The notes: generated by a model not told the origin, from the letters alone. DNA of 10,891 nucleotides from Neolecta irregularis DAH-3 (GCA_001929475.1 LXFE01000223.1:1-10891), one strand, 5' to 3'. Numbered from the stretch's first letter, positions 1-8,390 are shown. Numbers and translations: made by a program.

Positions 1-601
1 AAATAGAAACAAGGGGTGTTGAATACAAGACCAATTCGGAGAGCAAACACGGCCCACGGGGGTCCAGATTCAGGGTCATATGATCTCCCCTAAACCAGCT
101 GTTTGATTTTCCTAAATACGATTTCTTTTAAGTTCTGGTTATTGCGATTGACATGTACGCCCTTCAAAGTTTTAACTTGTTGGCTCATTATAATTAGCAA
201 GATATTACTTGATATTCGAAAGAGAATAATACACAATTTAGTTGATTATATAGTTTATCTAAGTAGACGATATTTGTCTGATGAACCCCGATTGAACAAA
301 ATAATTGCCTCTAGCGATATTTGCGTTGATCACAAACATAATCGTAGACCCCCTTTTTGAAAAGAAAAAGGGATGTTTTATCTCTGTAGTATGACAGAAA
401 ATGTAAATCACTCGGAATGATGATTTCTCCGCTGTTGAGGCGTTGTAGGCTTGTTATTTAATGTGTTGAAAAGTCGGCGATCAGCGCTGTTCTGCGATAA
501 CCGGCTCCAAAAACAATTCGTAAAACAGAGCCAAGAGGAGCTAAATAAGGTATGTAACACTATACCATGTGATTGAGTTAGCGTAGAGGACCATAGTATC
601 A
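1..601. other. No resolved gene; possible 3' exon of the minus-strand membrane gene
   Basis: AT-rich stretch with no open frame that resembles a protein family. On the minus strand a short open piece from about 543 to a TAA at 460-458 reads LGSVLRIVFGAGYRRTALIA and could be a terminal exon of the gene at 602-1852, but I could not place a splice junction of normal size that joins it. The plus-strand open frame at 103-360 has the skewed composition of random AT-rich DNA. Nothing else can be supported. Confidence 0.4.
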
Positions 602-1207
602 TTAATGTAGTATAACCCCAGTTTCGATGGTATTCGTCATGGTGTAGTTCCATATCAACGGCATTGACGTGATGCTGTGAACTGGAATTGTCTGGTTGCT
701 AAAGTTTCGGTGAGCATTGACAAAACTATTCACTGAAGGAGACGTCCAGTTGAAATGAATAACCCAACCAGCGATCCCAACGATTTGACTTACATTAGTG
801 CTTCCTAGGAATGTAATACCTAGTAATCTTGACTGGGTCAACCAAAATCGTCTGCAAGCACTGAAACCCATCATCAGCTTGTGCGAAGCCTCGAGTATCT
901 TGGCCAATGGTGAAAGCACCGCTGCAATCATCGATAATATCAAAGGGACCAGAAGCAGGTTTAGAAGAATTATCTGATTGGACGAGTGAAGTCGCTTCAA
1001 GTCCTCTTGATCGTACTTCTTGAACGATTGTGTTGAAATATTGAGTGATGCTGATAATTTGGTAATGTCGAAAGGAAATTGAACACCAGACTTTTGAATC
1101 GTATTTCCCAAGAGAGGACCGACAACACTTGAGATCAGATTATTTGATGGGTTCGGAGACGAAGGCGGTGTGGCGCTTGGTTGAATAGTAGATGGGTTTG
1201 TTGTGGC
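602..1207 (-). pseudogene. Same-frame continuation after TAG: multi-membrane-segment region
   Basis: Downstream of the TAG at 1210-1208 the same reading frame is open for about 200 codons to a TAA at 604-602. It begins with a Ser/Thr/Pro/Asn-rich stretch, then about residues LHSSNQIILLNLLLVPLILS form a clear membrane segment, followed by an amphipathic region with a Cys-Arg-Arg turn and a second hydrophobic segment around LLGITFLGSTN and GIAGWVIHF. Several N-x-S/T sites lie in the last 60 residues. A GTAAGT at minus position 789 could be a donor site, which would change the C-terminus. Together with the upstream anchor this gives a several-span membrane protein, broadly like SUR7/PalI topology, but that is a guess from topology only. 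Whether the TAG makes this a pseudogene, separates two genes or lies in an unplaced intron is unresolved. Confidence 0.4.
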
Positions 1208-1852
1208 CTAATTTTCTTCGTTTTCAACAGAACCTAGATTGGACAAATCTGTGGTTTGAGGCAAGATATTAATGACTTGGTTGTGAACGACGTCACTGAC
1301 AATATCTGTTTCGGTTGAGTAATAGGCCGAATTGGCTCCAAAAACGTCGATAATAGACAATTCTCCATTCGAATTGTGCTGAGCCTGTGTTGGAGCAGGT
1401 GAGGACGTTTTCTTGAAATCAGTCAGTACAATTCACTCTTCCTCGATTGCTACCTCTTGTTGAGAAAGCTCCCGTTCCCGTCGCCATGCATCTATTAGCT
1501 TCAGTCGTAGTGACTATAACCGTAACGACGCAATTTCTTGAACAAACTATTGCTTGAGATTCTTCGTTTGCATCGATTGGTACTGAGACCGCCAGGGTCA
1601 ACAATGTAGCGAAAGAAATGAGAAACATTGAAACTACTTTTGGGCCAATGATGAGGGCATACTCGAAGATTCTATCTAGGAGAGAAGGGTTATTTGAACG
1701 TCGTTTGGGCAAAGCCAAAGGCCATCAAGTAAGGACTTCTCACATCCAACTCGTTATGCGACCCCTTGTATGAGAAAAGAATTGTTACTCATTTTGACAT
1801 CGCGTTTCCACCAACGTCGTTCAAGCACGGGGTTTGCAAGCGACGATTGCAT
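1208..1852 (-). CDS. Unrecognised membrane-anchored protein, four exons, to an in-frame TAG
   Basis: Exons on the minus strand are 1852-1789, 1675-1548, 1513-1454 and 1411-1208; the introns are 113, 34 and 42 nt and all obey GT-AG. The last two are supported because the unspliced frame hits stops while splicing gives one continuous frame, including the charged run DAWRRERELSQQEK across the 42-nt intron. The product to the TAG is 151 aa. It has a basic N-terminus (ERRWWKR), one hydrophobic segment at about residues 28-50 (VVSMFLISFATLLTLAVSV), a charged helix-like stretch at about 66-86 and a Ser/Thr/Asn-rich tail. I do not recognise the family. The start at 1852 is the best upstream ATG that splices in frame, but its context is weak, and the 113-nt first intron is the longest here and may hide a tiny exon. 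The same frame stays open beyond the TAG, so this may be only the N-terminal part of a larger protein. Confidence 0.5.
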
Positions 1853-2190
1853 CTAATAATTGTCAGCTGCAAGGAGTTTGCCGTACATTCTTGAGCCTGA
1901 ATTTTAATTATGAATGGAAACATCCGAGGAGTGTAATTAAACATGCCTTAGGACATAAAACCGTTCCAACGGAGTCTCGGGCTGAACTATTATTGGCTCT
2001 TGCTCCCTTAAACTGACATTTTGAATTATCGACTTGTTACAGTTCCGAGTCATGCCTGAATGTCTTAAAGAATGCACATGGATGGTTTATATTATAACTG
2101 GAAATTAAAAATTTATTGGTTGACTTGACTTTCGTACATGTTTTATGAATCATTCATTGATGTGAAGTAGGTCTATATGCAGTCATTATG
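1853..2190. other. Intergenic region between two minus-strand genes
   Basis: This AT-rich interval lies between the 3' end of NTF2 and the 5' end of the unrecognised membrane gene, so it should hold the NTF2 polyadenylation region and the membrane gene's promoter. The plus-strand open frame at 1834-2016 has no recognisable content and partly overlaps the first exon of the minus gene. I see no RNA gene or repeat. Confidence 0.5.
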
Positions 2191-2679
2191 TTAGAGAGAA
2201 ATCAATTTAAATATATCATTCTGAACAAAAAACGATTGGCCCTCATTAAAGAGATTGAAGACTTGGGTGTACTGCAGCGGATTTTGCTCCTCATCCACCT
2301 GAAAATTATTAGGGGATAACAAGCATGCCCAACAAATACCATCAATGCCCCCGTAACCAGAACTAGAACGCCTCCCCGAGTATCAGGCTGGGCATCAAGG
2401 GTAGTAACTGTATGAGAAACCTTTCGAAATGGCAAGGACTATGTTTAGATGAGTAATTACTACGGCTCTTATACCACTAGCTTCTCTATGATTCCCTTGC
2501 TACCTTGTATTTGCGTCTCTTGAAAGGTGAGCATGCTCGTATCCCGCTATATTATTCAGTTACGTCGATTCATGAGTTCGCACATAGAGAGAAGCCAGCT
2601 GAGAACGATCCTTATCAAACTGGGAGTAATAAAACTCGGTAAATTGCTTCGCGACAGCGTTGAAGTCGAGATCTGTCAT
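2191..2679 (-). CDS. NTF2: Nuclear transport factor 2 (NTF2), four exons
   Basis: NTF2 is a small homodimeric carrier that binds RanGDP and FxFG nucleoporins and returns Ran to the nucleus. Exons are 2679-2584, 2546-2475, 2438-2340 and 2298-2191; introns are 37, 36 and 41 nt, all GT-AG and all between codons. The product is 124 aa, the normal family length. Recognisable blocks are [20 protein letters not shown] at 13-32, [12 protein letters not shown] at 36-47, [17 protein letters not shown] at 58-74 and [16 protein letters not shown] at 90-105, the last carrying the acidic stretch typical of the Ran-binding face. The start gives [13 protein letters not shown], which matches the family's first helix. 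The last residues ([16 protein letters not shown]) keep the NDIF motif but differ from the usual fungal FRLNY ending. Each exon alone is too short to look like a gene, so the locus is easily missed. Identity is near certain. Confidence 0.95.
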
Positions 2680-3575
2680 CAATTAAGTGGATCCGGGGAG
2701 AAATATTGAGAAGGAGGAGTAATACCAGAACTCATGGGTACGAAAAGCAAGCTTGTAGTGGTGGTGACTCTCCCTTGTCCTTTTTTTGGTCTTCAGATGG
2801 TCCAGACGATGGTTGAATTTACATCGGATTTGTGTTCAAAGGAAATATAGCATGTTCATATAGAGATTTCCATTATTATATTGTACCTGATATATCTGTG
2901 GGTGATTTATCATGACATGTAGACAATAGCTCTAGTTGTTTCATCCAATCCCTATTATAACAGCAAGTTCATATGATCGAATCAGATCGCATCCAAAATG
3001 GATATCTACATGTGGAGAACCTAAATTAGCGGTTGAGCCAAAGATTGCAAGAGGTTTTCTTGCCCGCAGCAATTGGGGACGAAAGGCTCTTCACTTTTCG
3101 TGTTCTCGTTCTATACCGAATCCTGGTTTCCAGAAGAAACAGCCTCAATCATATTATTTATGTTTCATGATTTCTGCATTGCCAGAGCGCAATTCTCAAT
3201 CAATTGGATCAAATCTTTAGACTATGAACACAATACAAGTGTTTGTCACATTTCTCGCCTTATCGCATTCATCTTCACTTAGTCTTACTAAAAGACAGCT
3301 CTTGCGCAAATAGACGTCTCTTGCAGAAAATTAAATTTAAAGAGGTCCTTGCTGTCTGTACCTCACAATTTAAATAATTTCATGGGCTGCAGTCCTATTG
3401 AGGATTCGCACATCCTTTCCGAATCACCTTCCTTGCTGCCCATTCCCATTACAAGCCCTTGGTTCAAGGACTAGAGATTCAGGCTCAACTTTTGGCTAAA
3501 GGGAAGAAATTCACAACTAGGTTCGCACCAAAGCCTTGTGACCCGGTCACTAATTGTGCTCTTAGGCAGAAAAAA

Positions 3576-3580
3576 CCCCT
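3576..3580 (-). promoter_or_regulatory. STRE-type element (CCCCT = AGGGG on minus)
   Basis: A CCCCT pentamer preceded by a run of A lies about 115 bases before the transporter start codon. AGGGG/CCCCT is the binding core of Msn2-type two-finger regulators. A pentamer occurs by chance often, so on its own this is weak; it is noted because a finger protein of that binding class is encoded in the same window. Confidence 0.25.
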
Positions 3581-3652
3581 ATTAGTCTTTCCTCTTCTGT
3601 ATATTTTCCTTTAGAATCTCGCTTTAAATCCTTAGAACCTTCTAGGTCTTTT

Positions 3653-3658
3653 TATAAA
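3653..3658 (+). promoter_or_regulatory. Probable TATA box of the hexose transporter gene
   Basis: TATAAA preceded by a T-run sits 42 bases upstream of the proposed ATG at 3695. Its position would give a short 5' leader. Inducible fungal transporter genes commonly carry TATA elements. It also loosely supports the choice of the 3695 start over a start further downstream. Confidence 0.45.
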
Positions 3659-3694
3659 CCGCCATAAGTCAACCCCGCTCCTGGTACTGTCAGT

Positions 3695-5664
3695 ATGCTC
3701 TGTTTTACGTCAGATTCCCCATGGACTACGTATAACATATACCTCCTGCACGTTGGATTCATGATGATGCTGACATTCTAGGAGTTTGGTTGCAACTGTA
3801 TACTTGTCTCATTGACCTCAAATGATATATATAACTAGATCGGTGGTGGTCTGTTTGGTTTCGATATCAGCTCAGTTTCTGCGTTTATTGGCACTCAGCA
3901 GTATAAAGATTACTTTCATAACCCAAACTCTAATCTGTACCATTAAAACTCAAATATGGAATTTAACAGCTAGACAAGGAGGGATCACTGCTTCAATGTC
4001 TGCCGGGTCATTTGCAGGGTCTCTTGTCGCTGGATATTTAAGTATAATTCCTCTAAAGTTATTGCTGAGTTCCAGGTGATCGACTTGGTCGTCGAAAAGC
4101 CATTCAGATCGGCGCAGTAATATGGATGTTTGGATCTATCGTCCAGGCAACTACAACTAGTGTTGTTCAACTCGTCATTGGTCGGGTTATAAATGGCATT
4201 TGTGTCGGGATTACCAGTAGTCAAGTACCAGTTTATCTCGCAGAGGTTTCTCCAAAACATATTCGAGGTCGTATAGTTGGATTACAGCAAGTATGTCTTA
4301 TTTTTCAGTCTTGACCTAAACTATTCAGTGGGCAATTACTTGGGGTATCATGATTATGTTCTACGTTTCATACGCATGCTCGAAGCTTGATGGACCCAAA
4401 TCCTTCCGATTAGCATGGGCCTTGCAGATGATTCCGGCAATACTTTTATTCTTTGGGTTGTCAATTTGTCCAGAATCTCCGCGGTTTGATTCACAGAACA
4501 ACCACAAACTGATTCAAAGATGGCTATACTGCCACGGTGAAATAGAGCAAGCTCGAATTGTTTTAGCTAACGTTCATGCTGGCGGGGACATGGACTCGAG
4601 AATTGTTCGGGATGAGCTGTCTGAAATGCGAGAAGCCGCACAAATTCGAGTTCGATCCGCTTCAGTGTCACTCTTCGATCTTTTCAGACCTGCCATCTTG
4701 AGAACCACCTTTACTGGAGTGTTTGCTCAGATTTGGCAACAGCTTACCGGTATGAATGTCATGATGTAAGCTTTTCAGAACAACTAAGTTGTACTCAAAC
4801 ACTAGGTATTACATTGTCTACGTTTTCGATATGGCTGGAAAGACCGGAAATAATAATCTCATTGCCAGTTCAATCCAATATGTTATCAATGTCGTCATGA
4901 CAGTGCCTGGTTTATTTCTCATCGATCATGTTGGTCGCCGACCAATGTTTCTCGTCGGTTCAACCGTTATGATGATTTTGTTATTCACAGTTGCTGGCTT
5001 ACTGAGTTCTCATGGTCATTTCGTTCCCTCAGGTCTTGCGGAGAACACAAATGTTCGATGGGTCGTCAGTGGATCAGCGAGCACTGGTGTTATTGTTTGT
5101 ACTTACCTATTCGTTGCTACTTTCGCTTCAACCTGGGTATTGATCCTTATTTCTCACCAATCTCAGATATATAGGGACCAGCTGGATGGATCTATATCTC
5201 CGAGATTTTTCCTCTTGAATACAGGGCAAGGGGAAACGGCATCTGTGGATCCGCCAACTGGATTTTCAACTTCGCCTTGGCCGTGCAGTTTTCAGATTTG
5301 ATCAACATTCTGATGAATAGTATTTTGTTCCGCCTGCCTTCCACAACATCCTATGGAAAACATGTGGGCACCCCTTGTTGACAAATCTTGTTTAACTTTG
5401 CAAGACCTTCTCTTCGGCGTCTTCTGTTTTGCTATGACCGTTCACGTCTTTTTCTTCTTTCCAGAGACGAGAAATAAATCACTGGAGGCTATTTCTGTGC
5501 TGTTCTCTGGGAAAATTTCCGCTTGGAAGAGCAAAAACTACGGCAATACATTTGATCAAACAATTAAGCAGGATAATACGGAAACATGGCAATATGCTGC
5601 TCGAACTGAGCGAGTATCTGCAGAGAAACCTGATATCCAAGTTGGGACTAAAGACGTACCGTAA
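3695..5664 (+). CDS. MFS high-affinity glucose (hexose) transporter, HGT1/HXT-like, eleven exons
   Basis: A twelve-span plasma-membrane sugar:proton symporter. Exons: 3695-3729, 3782-3797, 3839-3936, 3974-4041, 4076-4290, 4329-4483, 4520-4765, 4806-5136, 5175-5282, 5321-5363, 5405-5664; spliced length 1575 nt, 524 aa, the usual family size. Motifs in order: GGGLFGFDISS at 19-29, GGITASM at 52-58, SDRLGRRKA at 73-81, GRVINGICVG at 108-117, VPVYLAEVSPKHIRGR at 123-138, PESPRWL at 192-198, QQLTGMNVMMYY at 269-280, DHVGRRP at 318-324, EIFPLEYRARG at 398-408 and PETRNKSLEAI at 458-468. The QQLTGMN and IASSIQYVINVVMT blocks fit the fungal high-affinity glucose transporter branch. Ten introns of 34-52 nt each restore a family motif when removed. 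Exon 2 is only 16 nt and the N-terminus before the first span is very short, so exons 1-2 are the least certain. No break is visible, so it appears intact. Confidence 0.92.
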
Positions 5665-5835
5665 GGTGAAAATGCTTTTCACTTTCCTTTATGTAGTTCC
5701 TTGTAATTATCTTTATTCTATTATTTGCTGAAAATGGCCTAGCTGGAGAGAACCCCGCATATCTACGTGTCGCGAGGAAAAGTCAAAATGCAATTTCTTT
5801 GCCTTGCCAGTTACAGCAGCATACCTGTAAGCCAT
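5665..5835. other. 3' flank of the transporter gene
   Basis: AT-rich sequence after the transporter stop, with T-rich and TTATTCTATTATTT-like stretches suitable for 3'-end formation. It lies tail-to-tail with the decayed minus-strand gene that follows. No coding content was recognised. Confidence 0.4.
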
Positions 5836-6204
5836 TATGTCTTGGTGGTATAAGGGAACACTGAATGAATGGATGATGGGGCAAAGACTGAACGAGGTAT
5901 ATCGGTGTTGCGGATGGATCAAAGCCTGCCCCATAGGCCCATATGAAGCTATTCCGAGGAGTAATTCCAAAGTATAATGGATTGAAATAGTATCTAGACT
6001 TTGTACGCAGAACCGACCAGCGTAGCAGTATAGATAGAGTGTATCTTCATTGTGGATTAGGCTTAATTGATGACAGCGAGAAAGGCGGTGCGGTAGGCCC
6101 AGGCGTGCGCTGGGGCCGCGAGCAGCACGAGGTGGCCGGTCCACCACACAAATTAGGTCTGCTGGACAACGTTCTTGAGGCGCTTCCGCCGCGGGAGTGG
6201 TCAT
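5836..6204 (-). pseudogene. Probable decayed TMEM33/Pom33-like ER and nuclear-pore membrane protein
   Basis: The minus-strand ATG at 6204-6202 opens MTTPAAEAP, then one frame over comes RLKNVVQQT, a TAA at 6155-6153, and FVWWTGHLVLL followed by WAYRTAFLAV. The order Arg-Leu, aromatic-x-Trp-x-x-Gly-His-Leu, then Tyr-Arg-x-Ala-Phe matches the start of the TMEM33/Pom33/Tts1 family, ER proteins that help shape tubules and nuclear pores. Further along, in the same frame but after more stops, ATLVGSAYKV and SSIHSVFPYTT resemble the family's second and last conserved stretches. Three of the stops (TAA, TAG, TGA) are one C-to-T change from Gln or Arg codons. One frameshift is also needed near the start. 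The 192-codon open frame that covers 5713-6291 in another frame looks like an artefact of the GC-rich middle. The family call is tentative; it could also be a living gene with introns I failed to place. Confidence 0.38.
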
Positions 6205-6418
6205 AGTGAGCAGAGTGGAGTTGAGTATATAGAGGGAGGGAGAGGAAGTGGAATGGAGAGAAAGGGTTAGAATCACATCTATTTGACGCACTCAGTCAAT
6301 TATCAGTAGCTAACTCGCAAACTAAACCCTTTTCAAGTTGAGCGGAAAAGAGCTAGAGCATGTTGTGCGCGTCGAGGACTGCCGCGGGCTGCGACACAGC
6401 AGCGGATAGCGCCGGGGA

Positions 6419-6423
6419 AGGGG
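6419..6423 (+). promoter_or_regulatory. STRE-type element AGGGG, 249 bases before AIM21 start
   Basis: An AAGGGG hexamer inside a purine-rich stretch. Its form matches the core bound by Msn2-class fingers. Function is inferred from motif and promoter position only. Confidence 0.35.
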
Positions 6424-6481
6424 AGGGATAGGAAGGGCATATTTTCGATACGCGAAGGTTAGTTAGGAATCCACACTAGGA

Positions 6482-6486
6482 AGGGG
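6482..6486 (+). promoter_or_regulatory. STRE-type element AGGGG, 186 bases before AIM21 start
   Basis: A second AAGGGG in the same orientation as the one 63 bases upstream. Paired STREs in one promoter are more suggestive than a single one, though the surrounding G-richness raises the chance of random occurrence. Confidence 0.35.
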
Positions 6487-6533
6487 TGATGGGATGGGAG
6501 GGACGGGAGGGAGGTTGGGGCAGAAAGGGAGGG
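6483..6533 (+). repeat. G-run tract with quadruplex-forming potential
   Basis: Nine runs of three or four G lie within 51 bases (starting at 6483, 6491, 6496, 6500, 6505, 6509, 6517, 6527 and 6531), separated by 1-6 base loops. This exceeds the usual four-run rule for an intramolecular G-quadruplex. It is on the AIM21 coding strand about 140-190 bases before the start codon, so it may lie in the promoter or in the 5' leader. Confidence 0.7.
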
Positions 6534-6671
6534 TTCGTGTTCTACCGGAAGGTTTCAATGGTACAAAACCTGAGCTAATTAATAGCCAAATCGTCTACAG
6601 GAGATAGCGACATAGAAATAAACGAACGTGTTCGACAGCAAACTAGGGACACTACTAAGGAGAATCTCAAC

Positions 6672-7971
6672 ATGCCAAACCAATCGGACAGGTCTTTTGC
6701 AGATGATGAACCAGGAAGGTCTATCGCATTGCCAATGATCCCGAACCGCCCGAACCGCCCGAAACGATCAACAACACAGAAAGATGCAGTCAAAGGAAGC
6801 CAGCAAAGCATAAAACAGGATAACGATGGCCGGACAAGTGCATCATCATCAGCATCTGCGACCAGCTGTCTCAGCGAAAGTGCGGGCTCAGAGGAAGACA
6901 AAGTCCAGATCAGTAACGACGATGGTCAATCAACGAGACAAACCGATACCGTACAGAATGAGAGTATGCTGGGGACTGAATCTATGCCCAATCCCGTCGG
7001 AAGTTCTCAGACGAATACTTCGCAATCAGAGGTCAACTTGTTTCCGGGCTTCGCTGGGTTGGAAGCTCCCAAGGATGATTTCAATCAAAATTGTAAGTGT
7101 TCTCTCCATTACAACCCCTAAGATAGCTGCCATCTTGGGAATTAGTTCTCTAGATACCTCAATTCCCGAAGAGAATACAGAAAAAGCAAGTGCGATTGGA
7201 TCTGGCATGTCAGTGGATGCGGAGCCGAGCCAGTGGTCTGAGCATTCTGACAAGGCCGGTGAATCAAAGACACTTCCAGATGATTCTCAGGATAATGCAA
7301 CACATATGGAGGCGGCCAGTGCTGTGCAACCTGGATATCAAATATTGAGTGTGGAGCACGATAACGGAAGAGAGGGCAAAGAAGGTCTTGAGACGACAAT
7401 GGCGGGTTTGCATTCAGATAATCTTGAGCCAGAATTGCCCACTGTGATGGTGGCCCAACCAAATACAGCAGACCCTCAAAGCGGGCGACCTAGAATTCCT
7501 GCCCGGCCGAAAACCAAAGTTTCTTACCGACTCGAAACATCCGAGATTGGAGGAGGGACCAAGAAACTGCCGGGGATTGATATCGTCAAAACAGCGCAAT
7601 TGGGAAAAACAGAGGGATTCAAGCCTCTTTCGCACGCTCCTCCAAAACCAACTGTGCCTCCTCGGCCGCAGAAACTATCAGGCAATCGAGCCAATTTTGC
7701 CAAGGATCTCGAATCTCGATTACGACGAGGACCTCCTGCGCCCTCAATAACGGATATCGAAAAACCGCCCAAAAAGGCTTTGCTAGTTGATGCGCGAAAG
7801 GATCGCGCAAGGGGTCCGCCGCGTCGCACGCCCACCAACGCCAAAACACCTGAAAGGGCAGTGGAACCTGTCCTGGAAGGCTTGGGCTATTCGTTTGGGA
7901 TGTCGCAGATTAGCACACTGCTAGAATTGCACAAAGTAGACTTTGAGGAAGAATCCTCCTTAGTGGTGTAA
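6672..7971 (+). CDS. AIM21: Aim21-like actin patch protein, two exons
   Basis: Aim21 is a proline-rich, largely disordered protein of cortical actin patches; in yeast it binds SH3 proteins and limits barbed-end actin assembly. Exon 1 is 6672-7092 and exon 2 7127-7971, joined by removing a 34-nt intron with GTAAGT donor, CCTAAG branch-like site and TAG acceptor; the spliced protein is 421 aa. Without splicing the two halves lie in different frames. Key features: an SH3-ligand-like Pro/Arg segment IPNRPNRPKRS at 23-33, a long acidic Ser/Asp/Glu-rich disordered middle, RPRIPARPK at 261-269, PPKPTVPPRP at 312-321, and the family's most conserved stretch, NFAKDLESRLRRGPPAP followed by DARKDRARGPPRR at 362-374. 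The ATG has a good context (A at -3) and begins before the first Pro/Arg motif. A 9-nt tandem repeat encodes RPNRPN. The upstream region carries AGGGG sites. Confidence 0.88.
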
Positions 7972-8310
7972 ATAGTTCTATTTCATACCCCCCTTGCATA
8001 GGAATTAAAGTATTTATTACCTTTTTGGTCAACGCCACAAAGGCTTGACAGCAGACAAAGTTGCTTCTCGGTGGTACTATTGTGGTAGTGGTTGATAATA
8101 TTGTGTTCTTGAATAAGAGATGAGCAAATCTCTTCGGGATTCATATTTTTGGGCAAGGACGATAGACGTAATTGCAGCCCCATTGATAAGGAATCGGCTA
8201 ACATCCTTATTGGGCTTCCTAGCTCTACTTGAGGATGGAGAGGTCGATAGCGCTTTGCGGGTGTCCTTGGTCCATTTGCCGGTGGCGGTGGTTATCCGTC
8301 TCTGGTGGCT
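7972..8310. other. Intergenic, 3' flank of AIM21
   Basis: Contains the AT-rich 3' end region of AIM21 and then mixed-composition DNA. Open frames on both strands (such as plus 8120-8428 and minus 7983-8204) show no family resemblance. The end of the stretch becomes G/T-rich and leads into the palindrome and ABC relic. Confidence 0.45.
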
Positions 8311-8333
8311 GTGGGGGTTCCGGGAATCCCCAC
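8311..8333. repeat. 23-nt palindrome
   Basis: Arms of 11 nt (GTGGGGGTTCC and GGAATCCCCAC) around one central G pair at 10 of 11 positions; the odd pair is G opposite T. It directly abuts the ABC relic. It could be a regulatory dyad or a small hairpin in RNA, but nothing decides between them. Confidence 0.6.
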
Positions 8334-8390
8334 ATCGAGCCAGGGCAACTCACTGCGTTGATGGGTGCTTCTGGAGCAGGCAAAACTATG
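8334..8390 (+). pseudogene. Relic of PDR-type ABC transporter second nucleotide-binding domain (Walker A)
   Basis: A 19-codon open piece reads IEPGQLTALMGASGAGKTM and then stops at TAA 8391-8393. PG-x-LTALMG-[AV]-SGAGKT is the second Walker A block of fungal PDR/CDR drug efflux pumps, with the intact lysine and threonine. No other part of the transporter is recognisable on either side, and the expected TLLDVLA continuation is missing. The fragment is on the opposite strand to the first-domain relic at 9968-10663. It is best explained as a surviving scrap of a dismantled transporter gene. Confidence 0.72.

Larger units (their letters stand above)
2680..3694. promoter_or_regulatory. Divergent promoter region between NTF2 and the hexose transporter
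   Basis: About 1 kb separates the NTF2 start (minus) from the transporter start (plus). The first 80 bases upstream of NTF2 are pyrimidine-rich on its coding strand, as is common for fungal housekeeping promoters. Open frames at 2936-3220 and 3073-3282 lack family resemblance, do not begin with ATG in good context and were not accepted. A short piece reading WGRKALHF at about 3078-3101 is faintly MFS-like but too short to call a relic. Near the transporter side are a TATA box and a CCCCT element, listed separately. Confidence 0.5.
6205..6671. promoter_or_regulatory. Shared upstream region with G-rich tracts before AIM21
   Basis: Head-to-head region between the decayed minus-strand gene and AIM21. 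A TATATA near 6226-6231 lies just upstream of the minus-strand ATG. From about 6232 to 6533 the plus strand is strongly purine-rich with many GGG and GGGG runs, and it contains two AAGGGG sites and the G-run tract listed separately. No open frame worth reporting. Confidence 0.55.

Noticed and set aside
795-1000. IIDDCSGAFTIG as a Tim17/Tim22 motif
   Set aside because: The match is limited to about a dozen residues; the glycine-rich continuation and membrane spans of that family are absent.
1412-1436. A 25-nt intron joining the 1419-1718 open frame to the next exon
   Set aside because: A 34-nt plus a 42-nt intron with better sites give a continuous frame and more protein-like sequence.
2527-2709. 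Plus-strand open frame of 60 codons
   Set aside because: It is antisense to NTF2 exon 1, intron 1 and part of exon 2.
2936-3282. Overlapping plus-strand open frames as small genes
   Set aside because: No ATG in good context, no family resemblance, and the two frames overlap; treated as promoter DNA.
3430-3500. Possible tRNA because of a GGTTCAAG-like B box
   Set aside because: No matching A box, acceptor stem or anticodon arm could be folded around it.
5713-6291. 192-codon minus-strand open frame as a gene
   Set aside because: It starts at a non-ATG codon, has composition typical of a shadow frame over GC-rich DNA, and the neighbouring frame carries recognisable family blocks.
6826-7126. 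N-terminal part of the 381-codon open frame as the start of AIM21
   Set aside because: The first hundred codons are an out-of-frame reading of exon 1 and the intron; the spliced model from 6672 gives the family's Pro/Arg N-terminus.
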